From NCBI GenBank assembly GCA_963678705.1, contig OY783219.1:310001-374000 (forward strand): 64,000 nt of DNA, given 5' to 3'. Numbering within the stretch: the first letter of the stretch is position 1; each line of letters opens with the position of its first letter. The DNA is from Panorpa germanica (lineage: Eukaryota > Arthropoda > Insecta > Mecoptera > Panorpidae). A model generated the notes under the pieces. It searched no databases. It saw only the letters and a program-made list of their open reading frames with translations, and had not been told where the DNA came from. Position numbers and translations under genes: made by a program. Positions 1-12,780 of the stretch are shown here, one piece after another.

Positions 1-2178
1 AATTTTGGAAAAACTGGAAAAAAGTGATCCCTTCTTTGCTGTATTACTTTTAATTCGTATAAGATAGAAAGTTGAAATTTTGCATGTGTATTAAAGTATT
101 CAATGCTGACATTTCTCAAAAATTAGAAATTCAAAAATTGAAAAAGGGAGGGTTAAAAAAATTCGGGGGCCCGGTAGGGAACTTTGGAGAAAATAAAAAA
201 TATTTTCAATTTATGCAATATTTGACCAACTTTTTTTCAAAATTTGGGATTTTTTTTTTCAATTCGTAAATAAGTTACCAAGATTAGCCTATATACAAAA
301 TTTCAACTTTCTGGCACAATTTTCTCGGCAAATACTGCCCCCGTGCCCCCAAATAAAATTTTGGAATTTTGAATTTTTTTTTTTTTAATAATATACTTAA
401 TTATTCTAGAATCCAGAATATGAACTTTCTCCAAAGTTCCCTACCGGGCCCCCGAATTTCTTCAACCCCCCCTTTTTCACTTTTTGAATTTCTAATTTTT
501 GAGAAATGTCAGAATTGAATACCTTAATACACATGCAAAATTTCAACTTTCTATCTTTTACGAATTAAAAGTAATACAGCAAAAAAGGGTTCACTTTTTT
601 TCCAGTTTTTCCAAAATTACGGGTTTCCAGGAAATTCAGGGAAAAATTCGGGGACGCCAAAAGTCTTAGAATTTTTTTCTCTACGAAATAGGAAATTTTT
701 AAAAACTTCCCTGGAGCCGTTTTCGAGATGCCATACAAAATTCGAACCAAACATATAAACATACTAGCTTTTGCCCCCGTCGCAAGCGACGTCTGTTTTT
801 TATGTGTGGCTTGAATTTCATGTCAAAATTTAATTCCATTTTTAAATTGAAATAATAAATAAACTCGTCTTATATTAATTTTACATATAATAACAATTAA
901 TTTTTCATACAAACTGACTAAGAAAATATATTTTTTATATCAAAATATCAAACACAATATATTTGACCAACTTTTTTTCAAAATTCTGGATTTTTTTTCG
1001 ATTAGTAAATAAGATATTAAGGTTAGCCTATATACAAAATTTCAACTTTCTAGCACAATTTTTACACTCGAAAAATACTGCCCTCCGTGCCACCAAATAA
1101 AATTTTTAAATTCTGAATTTTCTTCTATTAATAATAAACTTAATTATTCTAGAATCCAGAATATGAACTTTCTATAATTAATTAATTGAAATGTAATTAC
1201 GAATTAAAATCCGGGGACGCCAAAAGTCTTAGAATTTTTTTCTCTACGAAATAGGCAATTTTCCGAAACATTGACAGAGCCGTTTTCGCGCTGCCATACA
1301 AAATTTACTACCAAACATATAAGATCCCTAGAGTTTACCCCCGTCGCAATGCGACTTCCTTTTGTCGTGTATGATGTGAATCCAATAAATAATTTGTAAT
1401 TACATTTCATATTTAATTCTATTTTTAAATAGAAATAATAAATAAACTCGCGCACATATACTGACACATATAAATTAACTAAAAAAATATATTTTTTTTA
1501 TCAAAATAAAAAATATTTTCAATTTATGCGTTATTTGACCAACTTTTTTTCAAAATTTGGGATTTTTTTTTTCGATTCGTAAATAAGTTACCAAGGTTAG
1601 CCTATATACAAAATTTCAACTTTCTAGCACAATTTTTACTCTCGGCAAATACTGCCCCCCGTGCCCCCAAATAAAATTTTGAAATTTTGAATTTTTTTTT
1701 ATTAATAATATACTTAATTATTTTAGAATCCAGAATATGAACTTTCTCCAAAGTTCCATACCGGGCCCCCGAATTTCTTCAACCCCCCCTTTTTCAATTT
1801 TTGAATTTCTAATTTTTGAGAAATGTCAGCATTGAATACCTTAATACACATGCAAAATTTCAACTTTCTATCTTTTAAGAATTAAAAGTTACAGAGGAAA
1901 AAGTAAAAATTTTTTTTTTCGTTTTTCCAAAATTACGGGTTTCCAGGAAATTCAGGGAAAAATCTGGGGACGCCAAAAGTCTTAGAATTTTTTTCTTTAC
2001 GAAATAGGAAATTTTCAAAAACTTCCCTGGAGCCGTTTTCGAGATGCCATACAAAATTTGAACCAAACATATAAACATATAAACATATAAGAATATAAAT
2101 AAACACTTGGAACATTATAATATAGGATAAACATATAAGAATATAAATAAACACTTGGAACATTATAATATAGGATAA
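1..2178. mobile_element. Array of D-family Helitron copies, mostly minus strand
   Basis: Several copies of one AT-rich repeat fill this stretch. On the minus strand one copy runs from a TCC start at 2175 to CTAG at 1328-1331, and is followed directly by a 5'-truncated copy ending in CTAG at 764-767. Both ends carry a hairpin just before CTAG (arms CGTCGC/GCGACG at 778-791; GTCGC/GCGAC at 1343-1355). A third partial minus copy covers about 200-763, and positions 1 to about 200 hold a plus-strand piece, giving an inverted junction near 200. TC start, hairpin, CTAG end and absence of target duplication are the marks of Helitrons. No protein-coding capacity is seen; the short ORFs are repeat shadows. 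Confidence 0.75.
2083..2178. repeat. 48-bp tandem duplication at a Helitron 5' end
   Basis: Two perfect 48-bp copies (2083-2130 and 2131-2178) lie side by side at the 5' terminus of the minus-strand D copy. Each contains the TCCTATATTATAATG terminal motif on the minus strand, so the 5' end is duplicated. Confidence 0.85.
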
Positions 2179-3045
2179 CACACATGTAAAAAATATTTAA
2201 TAAATAATTTTAATTTTAGTATTATGTCTGAATAAAATAAAAACTAAAATAATCATGTTTTTTATTAATTGATTTAATTTTAATTTTGTTTATATTTTGT
2301 AATCTATTGATTTTAGAATAATTCAAAATCATAGCGGCCAACATTTCAATAAATAAAAGTCTAAGAGAAATATAGAATTATTCCATTCTTTAAATGTAAT
2401 TTCATGTCTATGCCAAAGTTACGGAAGTGATGCACTCTCTGACCTGAGCACTATAGACACAGACATTGCTAAGAAGTTCTTTAGAAGGATATATAAACTG
2501 ATGTTCAACTGCGTCAATTATTATTTTTAAAAATATTTGCCTGTTAAACTCTTAAGGTACGTAACCAAAAATTAATAGAAAATCAAAAATAATACAAAAC
2601 GACTAATTTCAATAAATAAAAAAATATTGATCAATTCTATTACTAATACACAGTGTTCAAATAACAATAAGTGCACAAATAGTAATAAAGCTTATTTACT
2701 TCGTTTTTACATATTTTTGTTATACATTTTAATTTATTGGTTTCATTTTCACAATACGTTTCGGTTGTATATGCGGACTACAATGCGTGACGTCATAAAT
2801 TCGTTGTTAGGCCTTGCATCTATGTGGTGTTGACTTAATGCAATTTGGATAAATGAAAAAAGAAAATGGACAGAAAGATAAACCCCAATAGAAATACAAA
2901 TTTTCGAATTAGATTATTATTACTCAGCTAGAGGAACTTCTGCAAATATAATTATTAGCAAGGAGTTAAATATGAGTAACATATTTACCTGAGCTAATAA
3001 CGATAGACTTACAATAAAAATTGGATTAACAATTCCCAAATTATA
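2179..3045. other. AT-rich intergenic sequence, nothing recognised
   Basis: No convincing coding sequence or repeat structure was found. The one short open frame (2627-2833) has an unstructured translation and no family resemblance. Confidence 0.5.
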
Positions 3046-3049
3046 CAAA

Positions 3050-3856
3050 ATTATATACTGATGGCTCAAAAGAAGCAGATGTGTGGGTGCAGCAGTAGTA
3101 GATATTCACAATAGCAGCTTCATAATCAATCAACAATATATACAGCTGAGTTATGTGCCACGGATATAGCTGTGGATCTAATCATGACTGATGACAGAGA
3201 CAACACTATAATATTATCCGACTCGTTATCAGTCATACAGTTGTTAAGCAGTAAGGGAATTAATACAAAATTAGACAACAAAATTTATTGTCAAAAAATA
3301 AATAAATAGGGAAATAGATAAGGGCCGAAATATTAACCTAATTTGGATACCGTCACATAAGGGAATTAAGGGAAATGAAAAAGCTGACCAAGTAGCCAAG
3401 CAAGCTGCTTCCTGTGATAGCTATATTTCATATTTAATAAAATCAGATATGAAAGCTGAATTACAAAAAAATGAAATGAAAACTTGGCAACACTTGGATA
3501 ATTCTGATAAAGGTAGAGAATTTTAAAAAATGCAACCAATACTGAAACGAAAGCAATGGTTTGCCAAACTAAAATGGAAAAGAAGATTAATAACAATGAC
3601 TGGAGCTCCGAAACATCTAGCAAGAAATGAAATCATTCCAAAGCCTAAATGCGAATGTGGTGAAGAGGAGGCAGATCCTGACCACATTCTGTGGCAATGT
3701 AAAAATACAGCAATGGCAAGAAATGGACTTCAAAGGGCGGTGCTACAGACTTCGCAGACGCTTCCTGTTAACACCGCCTTTTTGATTCATAAACCGAAAT
3801 TCATAACAGCAGTAGCCAGTAATAAATCATTCTTGTTGTCTGGATATAAAGTATAA
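3050..3856 (+). pseudogene. Non-LTR retrotransposon RNase H and C-terminal zinc domain remnant
   Basis: This is the 3' coding end of a decayed LINE. Translating across frames shows the RNase H landmarks in order: YTDGS near 3056, AELCA near 3150, LSDSLS near 3220 and IPSHKGIKGNEKAD near 3345-3390. A 108-residue open stretch (3530-3856) then holds the cysteine/histidine module CECGEEEADPDHILWQC that ends many insect LINE ORF2 proteins. Frameshifts and stops separate the pieces, so it is inactive. No reverse transcriptase domain is visible upstream. The clade could be Jockey, I or R1-like; the sequence does not decide. Confidence 0.7.
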
Positions 3857-3930
3857 GAAGAAGCAGAACAATATTAGGGGCGATAAAAGGCTACGTGCCT
3901 AGGAAGCCCGAGAAAATATGTATAAAAAAA

Positions 3931-5620
3931 GGATATGATAGCAATGACATTAAACGTAACTACAATCTCCCTGGTACTTGCGAATATGTATATTGCCTCA
4001 GCGCATCTACAGCCGACCTTAAACTAGGTCTGGCAGGATGTTACGCACATCGAAATGGTTTAGCAAGTTGGGAAACATCTTTAAATAGTGGCCCAATAAC
4101 ATATAAACACATTAGATTTTGTACTACAACGTAATTTTAGCACATTTTTTTAAACTTTTAAATGGAATGGCAGGGGCTTTCCACCCATCCACTGGTCTGT
4201 TATTAATGTACGTGCTTTCTAAAAGTCCCCCGTAGAAAATATTAAAAAATAAGCCTTAATAATAATAATAATTATACTATGACGTAATTTTACACCATCT
4301 TATGCACCTTTGCTACCTGTTACCTGGCAAAGCAACCACAAGTCAAAATGCACAGTAGATAATTGTTGTTACTTCCTGTAGTGTCTTTTCGCTTAAAAAT
4401 TTACAGCCTTTATAAATGACATAGATCTGGCGGGTCCTGGCTCTTAAGCTATAGTAAAGTAGATTCAAAAATAGTGTTATTAATTCCTTTACATCCGCTA
4501 AAAAACCAATCTGCATTTGCATCGAACAGTGCAGTATAAACCACGCAAGACCTAAGAACATATGTAGTCGGTTCAGGTCGTAATAGTAGATCGGCTTCTG
4601 CTTCTGTAATTATAGTTGATCTTTGGTGATATGCAAAACTCCAATAACATCTACTACTAATTGGTAATTTAATTTGAAATTATCCTCGCATTTTAGTTGT
4701 TTATTTGTGAAGTTAGCAGCCGTCACACCAGCAGTCTGTAATTCGAACAATTAAGTTACCGGTAAACATATTTTCATCAGCAAAGGACTCATGGTTTAGG
4801 CCTATTTATCACACGTTAGACATGTTTTCAGGCCCTTGAGGTTATTGCAGCATAGAAATATGAATTGACAGCCAATTTTCAGTTGCCATAGTTACCATTT
4901 TAAAAACAAAGAAAACGGTCAACTTACATGAATAAGAAATTATTTGTTTCAAAATACAGTTTAATAAATAATAAATTGAATATTTCAATATTACATTCTA
5001 ATCTATTACCATCAGTGCGGAACTAGGCAATGTAGAACGTTATTAAATTATGGATTTTGAATTATTTGTCGAAATGACACAATACGAAATATACATAATT
5101 TCTCTAAAAATTGTTTCCAAAGTTTTGCAAATAGCTTGTGATCTCATTGAAATATGGGTTAAAATATCTACATTGGCATCTCAATTTTTTAATAATCTAA
5201 ATTTCAATATTTTCTTTGTCGCTTTTTGTATATCGTCATAGAAGAATTAAATAATCAACAATAATTTTTATTTTACACAACAATCGTAATATAAAATTTG
5301 ATCGGATGCACGACCCAGTTTTTAGTAGTAACTGCCGTGTCACTCACACACCCTTATGTTTTTTTTTACACTCTGTTGTTTGTAGAGTTCAGAAATTTAT
5401 TAGAACATCACTTTCAATATTTTTCGGGTCGTCATCGGTTTTCTCCAGATTCTTACAAATGCCGACAGATGTTTGTAGAAGTGCCATTAGTTATGGTAAT
5501 TTTAAATTTTGAAATTTAGTGTTTCTTATTTAAGATGTACCTACCTAGCACCCATCCTGTCCTTATATTGGGGTCGTTCAGTTTGGGTTAGCTGGAATAG
5601 TTCATAAAATAAACAATAAT
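3931..5620. repeat. Segmental duplicate, copy 1 (upstream of the intact IR)
   Basis: This non-coding block is repeated in the same orientation at about 8631-10240 with many small indels and substitutions. In both places it leads directly into ionotropic receptor sequence, so receptor and upstream DNA were duplicated together. Short ORFs at 5298-5519 overlap in two frames and are broken by a T-run length change between copies, which argues against coding. Confidence 0.8.
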
Positions 5621-5790
5621 TTAACATATGTGCTCTATACTACTCGACTAATTCGACTCTGAGCTCAAGTATTACAGTCACTAAAGAAATATAAAAACAT
5701 TACAAATGTAATACATACTGCATAAGTAAAACTTGAGCAACTGTCGGCGCTTATTCAGTAACCATTAAGAAAACAAGAAATACCCAAGTC

Positions 5791-7473
5791 ATGAATATCC
5801 TCGTGTTAAGTCTGTTAATAGTCCTAAACATTGTGAATGGAAATGAAATTAAGGAAAGTTGTTGTTTTCCTGATGTTAATGCTGTGGTAAACGTGGTACA
5901 AAATATCTGTGAAGGTAAAAATACGGTTCTTTTGTTTCTGGAGAGAAGTTTGTCTAATGAAGATATTCAATATGTGAATATTTTAACGAAAACATTAATG
6001 CGGGAAATGTTTTCAGTTGAATTTCATAAAAGTTATCGGCAAAAATCAGATGAAAGTAAATGTAGCGTTGTTGTCATTAAATATTGGGAAGAATACATCA
6101 ACCTTGCTTTTATCTTAATGTACCACTCTGATAATGTAATTGCAGTGTTAAAAGCCAAAGCAAATTCTTCTGAGGTCCTCCATGAAGTAGAAAAAGCAGC
6201 TGATTCGTTTGGAGTTCATTTTGTAACATTATTTGAGGATAACAAGGACGATCTTCCTAAAGTGTGTCACATGAATGCGGTTCTATATAAAGGGTCTTGT
6301 GTCGTCCATTCAGTGGAGAATAATTACAAAATCGAGCTGATCGTTAATCGTAAAATCGACTTAAGCTGGTATAACACCTTCAAATTAGAGATCCCAGTGA
6401 ATAAAACAAAGCTATTAACATTTTTAATAAATCACCTTAATTTATCGGTTGTTAATAACCCATCGAACAAAGTTATTATAGGTCCAGTTTTTTTGAATCA
6501 ATTTGTAATATGTCCATTTACTTCAATGACGTATCAGTGGTGGGTTCCTGTCGCTAAACTGTCCCCTCAGTGGAAGAGTCTCACTATAGTGTTCACGCCT
6601 TCTGCTTGGGTGATGATTCTTTGTGTGTTTTTTCTGTCTGCAGGGATTTGGATTAGTTTCACCGTCCATCCTCGTGAAGATACAGCAGAGGCATCCCTAA
6701 TTATTTCATTAATAAACGTGTTGTGTGTTCTTCTTGGTGCTTCTGTAAACCACCAGCCTCGCACAATGTTTTCCCGGGCGTTTTTCATTATTTTAGTGGT
6801 ATACAGTTTACATATGTCCACTGCGTATCTTTCCAATTGGATTAATATTTTAACAACTCCAATTTACGAGAAACAGATTCATACTATTGAGGGAATGGTG
6901 AACTCCGGTTTAACGTTGCATTCTGATGGATATGCTCTTGGTTTTCACTGGTACAAGGATTCTCCAATTAAATTTGAAAGCGAAGTTTACAAGAGATCTG
7001 ACTTTTATGGTGGTTTATATTCTGTCACCAATGCCTTAGATTATTTAAAAAAGAAAGGGGCAACAGATAATGTTGCCATATTAGCAAACAAAGAGGTTTT
7101 AGAGAGTTCCGGACAAATGGACATGTTTTACCCTGTGCAAGATGGAAAACACAGGATGCATATAATGTTTTTTGCTAATCACAGACAGTTGAGCGCTATT
7201 ATTCAGAAAACTTTGGAACGCCTCAAACCAAATGGAATTCTTTTACATTTTAAGAATGAGAAAGTCTCTAGGATGACAAACATCAACAACAATTATGATG
7301 ATGATGGCCATGTTAGACTTACCGTAGACCATCTGCAAGCTGCATTCTACATACTGGTCATTGGGTGGCTTTTAGCATTTATTGTTTTTGTGTGTGAAAT
7401 TGCTCTTATCGGTGATTTATACCGTTTGATCAGATTTAGATTTAGAGAAACTTTCCGTTTATTGTATGGTTAA
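5791..7473 (+). CDS. Divergent ionotropic receptor (IR), single exon
   Basis: A 560-residue protein with the plan of the insect chemosensory IR family, which derives from ionotropic glutamate receptors and forms ligand-gated cation channels in sensory neuron dendrites. Residues 1-17 look like a signal peptide. A short divergent N-terminal half (about 18-265) precedes three hydrophobic segments and a pore loop: about 269-292, pore about 301-320, and 327-347. The S2 ligand-binding lobe (about 360-510, with FYPVQDGKHRM near 446-456) follows, then the last membrane segment (516-540). A 20-residue cytoplasmic tail ends the protein. The start is the first ATG of the open frame and precedes the signal peptide. 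AATAAA lies just after the stop. No introns are needed, as in many divergent, lineage-expanded IRs thought to serve taste. The ligand is unknown. A decayed relative lies 2.8 kb downstream. Confidence 0.85.
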   Translation: MNILVLSLLIVLNIVNGNEIKESCCFPDVNAVVNVVQNICEGKNTVLLFLERSLSNEDIQYVNILTKTLMREMFSVEFHKSYRQKSDESKCSVVVIKYWEEYINLAFILMYHSDNVIAVLKAKANSSEVLHEVEKAADSFGVHFVTLFEDNKDDLPKVCHMNAVLYKGSCVVHSVENNYKIELIVNRKIDLSWYNTFKLEIPVNKTKLLTFLINHLNLSVVNNPSNKVIIGPVFLNQFVICPFTSMTYQWWVPVAKLSPQWKSLTIVFTPSAWVMILCVFFLSAGIWISFTVHPREDTAEASLIISLINVLCVLLGASVNHQPRTMFSRAFFIILVVYSLHMSTAYLSNWINILTTPIYEKQIHTIEGMVNSGLTLHSDGYALGFHWYKDSPIKFESEVYKRSDFYGGLYSVTNALDYLKKKGATDNVAILANKEVLESSGQMDMFYPVQDGKHRMHIMFFANHRQLSAIIQKTLERLKPNGILLHFKNEKVSRMTNINNNYDDDGHVRLTVDHLQAAFYILVIGWLLAFIVFVCEIALIGDLYRLIRFRFRETFRLLYG

Positions 7474-8158
7474 AAAATAAAATCTGAGCGTAGGTTGCGA
7501 CTAAATGGAAGTATTGTTTTTGCTTCTCACATTTAAGCAATAAAAATATATTTTTTAATAAAGATTAAATTCACCGATTTATGGTTATCTTTCTTTACCG
7601 TTTTCTCTTCTGACACATGGTAGACGAAATATAAATCTAAAAATTGCTGCGGTTACTTTTACAATTGATTATAATAATAATTGTTTTCTAATTTGATATA
7701 GAATTCATATTTACGCTGGAGGAAAATATAGACAAACAGATTAAAAGTCGATATTGCTACGATGACATATATCACGATGACGTATATATAAAAATATGTA
7801 ATATAAAAAACATAATAACAAAACCCATAATGTAATAGAAAAACAAATCTCAGTTAAGATGATTTATGAAAATCAAGGATTGTATGGTCCATTACCAATT
7901 TCTACAACAATTCTTCATGCAATTCCAACTAAAATTCTTTCTGAAAATAATTCACCTATTCTTTTCTGTGCATATTCTGTTGTGTGTAATGTACAAAATT
8001 ATAGATATACTTTTAATTATTTAATTAAATTGGCTTTTTGCAATCGTTTTTAGATGTTCACAGTATCAAATCTGTGTTCTGGTGAATCTGAGTTCTAGAA
8101 CCATATATATACATGTGTATATAATATACTATATATATATATATATAAATATATACAC

Positions 8159-8204
<46 letters not shown>

Positions 8205-8209
8205 CTCAT

Positions 8210-8240
<31 letters not shown>

Positions 8241-8630
8241 TACTCATTCAACTTGAATTTAAGACATTTATTTTATATTTTCTTTTTTATTATACTCGTA
8301 TTTACAAATGATATTAAAATAAAAATACTGTACCGAATTCATGAATTTTGTTATTAATTGTTGTATTTGTAAGCTAAAAAGGTTATGATGTAATAATGTT
8401 AAAAAATAGTGTTTTCTTTTTGTTGATAGTTTTTTGGGCTCCCTAGTAGCTTAAGACCCCAGGCCCAAATTAATAAATTAATTTAATATTTATATAGATT
8501 TAATAAATTGTGTAACTGAGAAATAGCAATTATAATTAAGAAAATAAATAGTATACATTAGCCTATGTCACAAATTACTGAAAATCCTTAAAATTAGAAT
8601 TATGCACTAATCCTGAACAATTGTCGAGAA
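7474..8630. other. IR 3' flank and AT-rich spacer
   Basis: It begins with probable polyadenylation signals after the IR stop (AATAAA near 7476 and 7541). The rest is AT-rich spacer with a TA microsatellite at 8103-8236. No gene was recognised. Confidence 0.55.
8103..8236. repeat. (TA)n microsatellite
   Basis: Nearly pure alternating TA with a few interruptions. The long ORF through it (8082-8357) encodes only Ile/Tyr repeats and is an artefact. Confidence 0.95.
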
Positions 8631-10240
8631 ATGATATGATAGCAATGACATTAAACGTAACTAACTATCTCCCTCACACTCGCGAATAAGTATATTGCCT
8701 CGCATCTACAGCCAACCTTCACTAGATCTGGCAGGATGGTTTGGCAATTTGGGAAACATCTTTAAATAGTAGCCCAAATAACATGTAAAAAATTAGATTT
8801 CATACTACAGTGTAATTTTAACACATTTTATTAAACTTTGAAGTGGTATAAAGGGGGTTTCCACCCACCCACTGGTCTGGTATTGATGTACGTCATGTCT
8901 AAAATTCCCCGTAGAAAATATAAAAATTAAAGCCTTTATTCCACCAATTTATGCACCTTTGCTACCTGTTACCTGGCAAAGCAACCACAAGTCAAGATTC
9001 ACAGTAGATAATTTTTGTTACATCCTGTAGTGTACTTTCGCTTAAAAATTTACAGCCTTTATAAAATGACATAGATCTGGCGGGTCCTGGCTCTTAAGCT
9101 ATAGGTAAGTAGACTCAAAAATAGTGTTATTAATTCCTTTACATCCGCTAAAAAAACCAATCTGCATTTGCATCGAACAGTGCAGTATATACCACGCAAG
9201 ACCTAAGACTTGAAGTAGTCGGTTCAGGCGGTGACAGTAGATCGGCTTCTGCTTCTGTGAATCTTAATAAGAAAACAGAACTGTAGTCTGAAATTAATGT
9301 TGATGTTTGGTGATATGCAACATTAACATCTACTGCAATATAAATTATTAAACTGGTAATTTAAATTAAAAATATCCACGCATCACACCGGCCGTCACAC
9401 CAGCAGTCTGTAATTCGAACAATTATGGAATTTAATATTTAGGCATATTTACCACACATTAGACATATTTGAGGGCTTAGAGGTTATTGCTTAGAAATAT
9501 GAATGACAGCCAATTTTCAGTTGCCATGGTTACCATTTTTAAAAACAAAGAAAACGGTCAACTTACATGAGTAAAATATTATTTGTTTCAATAATAAATA
9601 ATAAATTTATTATTTTAATATTACATTCTAATCTACTTTACCATCAGTGCGGATCTAGGCAATTTAGAACGTTATTAAAAAAGTATTTGTCGAAATGACA
9701 CAATACGAAATATACATAATTTCTCTTAAAAATGTTTCCAAAGGTTTGCAAATAGCTTTTGATCTCATTTATGGGTCGTTTTTTAAATTTTTTATTGAAA
9801 TATGGGTTAAAATCTCAATTTTTTAATAATCTAAATTTCAATATTTTCATTGTCGCTTTTTGTATATCGCCATAGAAGAAATAAATAATCAAGACTAATT
9901 TTTATTTTACACAACAATCGTAATATAAAATTTGATCGGATGCACGATTCAGTTTTTAGTAGTAACTGGCGTGCCACTCACACACCCTTATGTTTTATTT
10001 ACACTCTGTTGTTTAAAGAGTTCAGAAATTCATTAGAACATCGATTTCAATATTTTTCGGGTCGTCATCGGTTTTCTCCAGATTCTTACAAATGCCGACA
10101 GATGTTCGTAGAAAAGCCATTAGTTATGGTAATTTTAAATTTTGAAATTTAGTATTTCCCATTTAAGATGTACCTATCCAGCACTTATCCTGTCCTTATA
10201 TTGGGGTCGTTCAGTTTGGGTTAGCTAGAATAAATCATAA
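8631..10240. repeat. Segmental duplicate, copy 2 (upstream of the IR pseudogene)
   Basis: Direct, diverged copy of 3931-5620. At about 10240 homology jumps from the receptor's upstream region straight into the middle of the receptor coding sequence (equivalent to about 6781). About 1.17 kb, covering the promoter and first ~330 codons, was therefore deleted from this copy. Confidence 0.8.
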
Positions 10241-10243
10241 AAT

Positions 10244-10946
10244 AAGTTTTTCATTGTTTTAGTGATATACAGTTTACATATTTCCACCGCGTATTACCGC
10301 GTACCTTTCCAATTGGATTAATATTTTAACAACTCCAATTTACGAGAAACAAATTTATACTATTGAGGGAATGGTGAACTCCAATTTAATGTTCCACATA
10401 GATCAATGGGCTATTAGTGAAAAGTGGTACAAGAACTCTGAAATTAAATTTGAAATGGAAATATTAAACAGATCTGACTCTTATGATAATACGTATACTC
10501 TTAGAGAGGGTTTAGATCTTTTAAAAGAGAAGGAGCTAGCAAATAAAGTTGCTATAATGACAAACAATGAGGTTTTAAGTAGTTCAGGATACATGGACAT
10601 GTTTTACCCTGTGGAAGATGGAAAACATAGAATGCTAATCATTTTCTTTTCCAATCACAGACAATTGTGCGCTGCTATTCAGGATATTTTGGAACGCCTC
10701 AAATCAAATGGAGTTCTTTTATATTTCAAGAACGATGAAGTTTTCATGGTGACAAACATCGACAACAATTACGATGAGGATGGCCATATTAGCCTTACTG
10801 TGCACCATCTGCAAGCTGCATTCTACATACTGGTCATTGGCTAGCTGTTCTCATTTATTGTTTTCGTGTGTGAAGTTACTCTTATAGGCATTTTACATGA
10901 TCTGATGAGATTAAGATTTAGAGTAACTATTCGGTTGTACGAATAA
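10244..10946 (+). pseudogene. Truncated ionotropic receptor pseudogene
   Basis: This matches the C-terminal ~230 residues of the intact receptor at 5791-7473: the end of the second membrane segment, the S2 lobe and the last membrane segment. Three lesions are visible. The N-terminal half and promoter are deleted. A duplication of about 10 bp near 10290-10300 shifts the frame. A TAG at 10842-10844 interrupts the frame just before the last membrane segment, after which similarity continues in frame to TAA at 10944-10946. The remaining frame from 10371 is otherwise open and conserves the FYPV.DGKHRM stretch. It cannot make a channel. Confidence 0.85.
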
Positions 10947-12780
10947 ACATTAAAATATGAGCGAAATCGGAGATATAAAATAGAACATTCAACTCCCGAA
11001 CAAGAAGATACGGACTTAATTGACATTAATTTTACAACCCTAAAATAATTATATTATTATCCTAAATATATTTCATAAAATCATAAAAATAAATAAATTA
11101 GAACATAAGTTTGATATTCAAGTAACCAAAAAAACGAAAAGCAACTATGTGTTTCACCACGACTTTATTTATTGTATATTCATTGGACCTTCACATTTCA
11201 AGAAGGACGTACTTAGTTGTGCGATCGAAATCGAATTATTGTACGCGATCTGACAATTATAATCCATTGTGAAATCTCTAGTTGTACAATTAAGTGGACC
11301 ATAGTAGTCCGTAGTCAACAGTCGCACGTAGTCTGTTCCAGTGAAGTAAATTTCATTACTCTGGCATCAAACATTTGGGACCTACTTCTAACGCGTTATT
11401 TGCAGGTAAAAGTATATTTATTTATAACAGCTTTATACGTTCAGTGTTCGTTTTGTTGTTGTGTTACTTTAACTTTCAGAATGTTTTTCTACTTAAGTTC
11501 CGTTTCCGGTTGCCGTTTTATTTGTCACGTTAGCACCCTTCCGGCGTTTTGCGTTTTGGTTTAAATAACTTATTTGCCTCTAGGTATAAGTTAACATACG
11601 ATTACGTAATACATTATATCTTTGTTATATTTACTTAATATAAAGGAAATGAACTCATTATTTATATTTACTATGAATAGTGAATTGAAATATTAAATAA
11701 TTCTAATATTATGCTGACTCAAATGATAAATAACTTTCAACGCATTTGAACATAAACAAAATAGGACCATTAAAAATAACTATAAATTAGAACCTTAAGT
11801 GTTTCTCAGAAATATAAACATTTTTTCGCGACTATTGTGACCTATTTAAAAAATTAATACCTAAACAAAAAAGCCAGCATAAATACATTTGTTTGAGACC
11901 ATTCCAGTTAATCTCTAGAATAACACCACAATAGCTGTACGTGTTATTTTGATTCAGTAATAGTCAATTTTTCTCGCATACTATTGACATTGCCACAAAT
12001 TAGATTTAAGAAACAAAAGTCGAAAAAGACACAAAAGCACAAAGTGCAAAAGAAACAAACAAAAGTGTAAATTCACAAAACAAGAAAGATTCAAAAACGA
12101 ATCAAAAACAAACAAACAAGTAAATATAAAGATTAACAAATAAATTAGAAATTAGTGTATTAAAATAATCAACCAACTAACAATTAATATTAACGTCATA
12201 CATAAATATATAATAATCAAAACTAACAAGAAACAAGTGTAACTTAGCATTTGAATTTTATTAAATAAAATACAGTTTTTTAAATATATGTTTTAATTCT
12301 AATATTAATGTCAACAAATACTAACAATCTATAAACAACGACGACCACGATATATGAACTAGCACAACGTTCTTAAAAATACGAATGAATAAATTTATAA
12401 AGTAAATTAATCTACTAAAATATAAATTTTTAATATTTTCGGCTCTCAGAAAATATATAACTTATATATAGAAGATGATTGGTTACCAATCGAAAGATCT
12501 TGCTACAAAAATATAGTTTCTAGTAGTAGTAGTTTCTTATAGTAGTTAAAAGTTTCTATTTTAATTTTAATTGTGTATTCTTTATCGGCGTTATAGTCTC
12601 CATGGACATGGTATGACATGAATATATCATGGTATATATCATAAATAGCTAGTTCAATCCTCTCGTCGCAATACAATAAATACAGTTAGTAGAACCATCG
12701 TTGTCGTAGAACATAGTATATATATATCATTATTACCTAGCTCAAACATCTTGTCGCAATACAATAGATATAGTTATTAG
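10947..12780. other. AT-rich spacer, no gene recognised
   Basis: A somewhat less AT-rich patch (11210-11570) has a 115-codon open frame with a cysteine-rich, low-complexity translation and no recognisable domain. The rest is AT-rich with short direct repeats near 12600-12780. Confidence 0.45.

Noticed and set aside
72-2181. Short ORFs in both strands (for example 72-269, 565-762, 1204-1467, 1875-2078)
   Set aside because: They recur with each copy of the D Helitron repeat, are frame-shifted between copies and encode low-complexity Phe/Lys/Asn-rich peptides.
5298-5519. Overlapping 73- and 68-codon ORFs, with a similar ORF at 9940-10152
   Set aside because: The similarity is the duplicated non-coding block. 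A T-run indel shifts the frame between copies and the two frames of copy 1 each match only part.
8082-8357. 91-codon Tyr/Ile-rich ORF
   Set aside because: Translation of a TA microsatellite; the same applies to 55634-56081.
11217-11564. 115-codon ORF
   Set aside because: No start context, domain or repeat copy supports it; cysteine-rich hydrophobic translation looks random.
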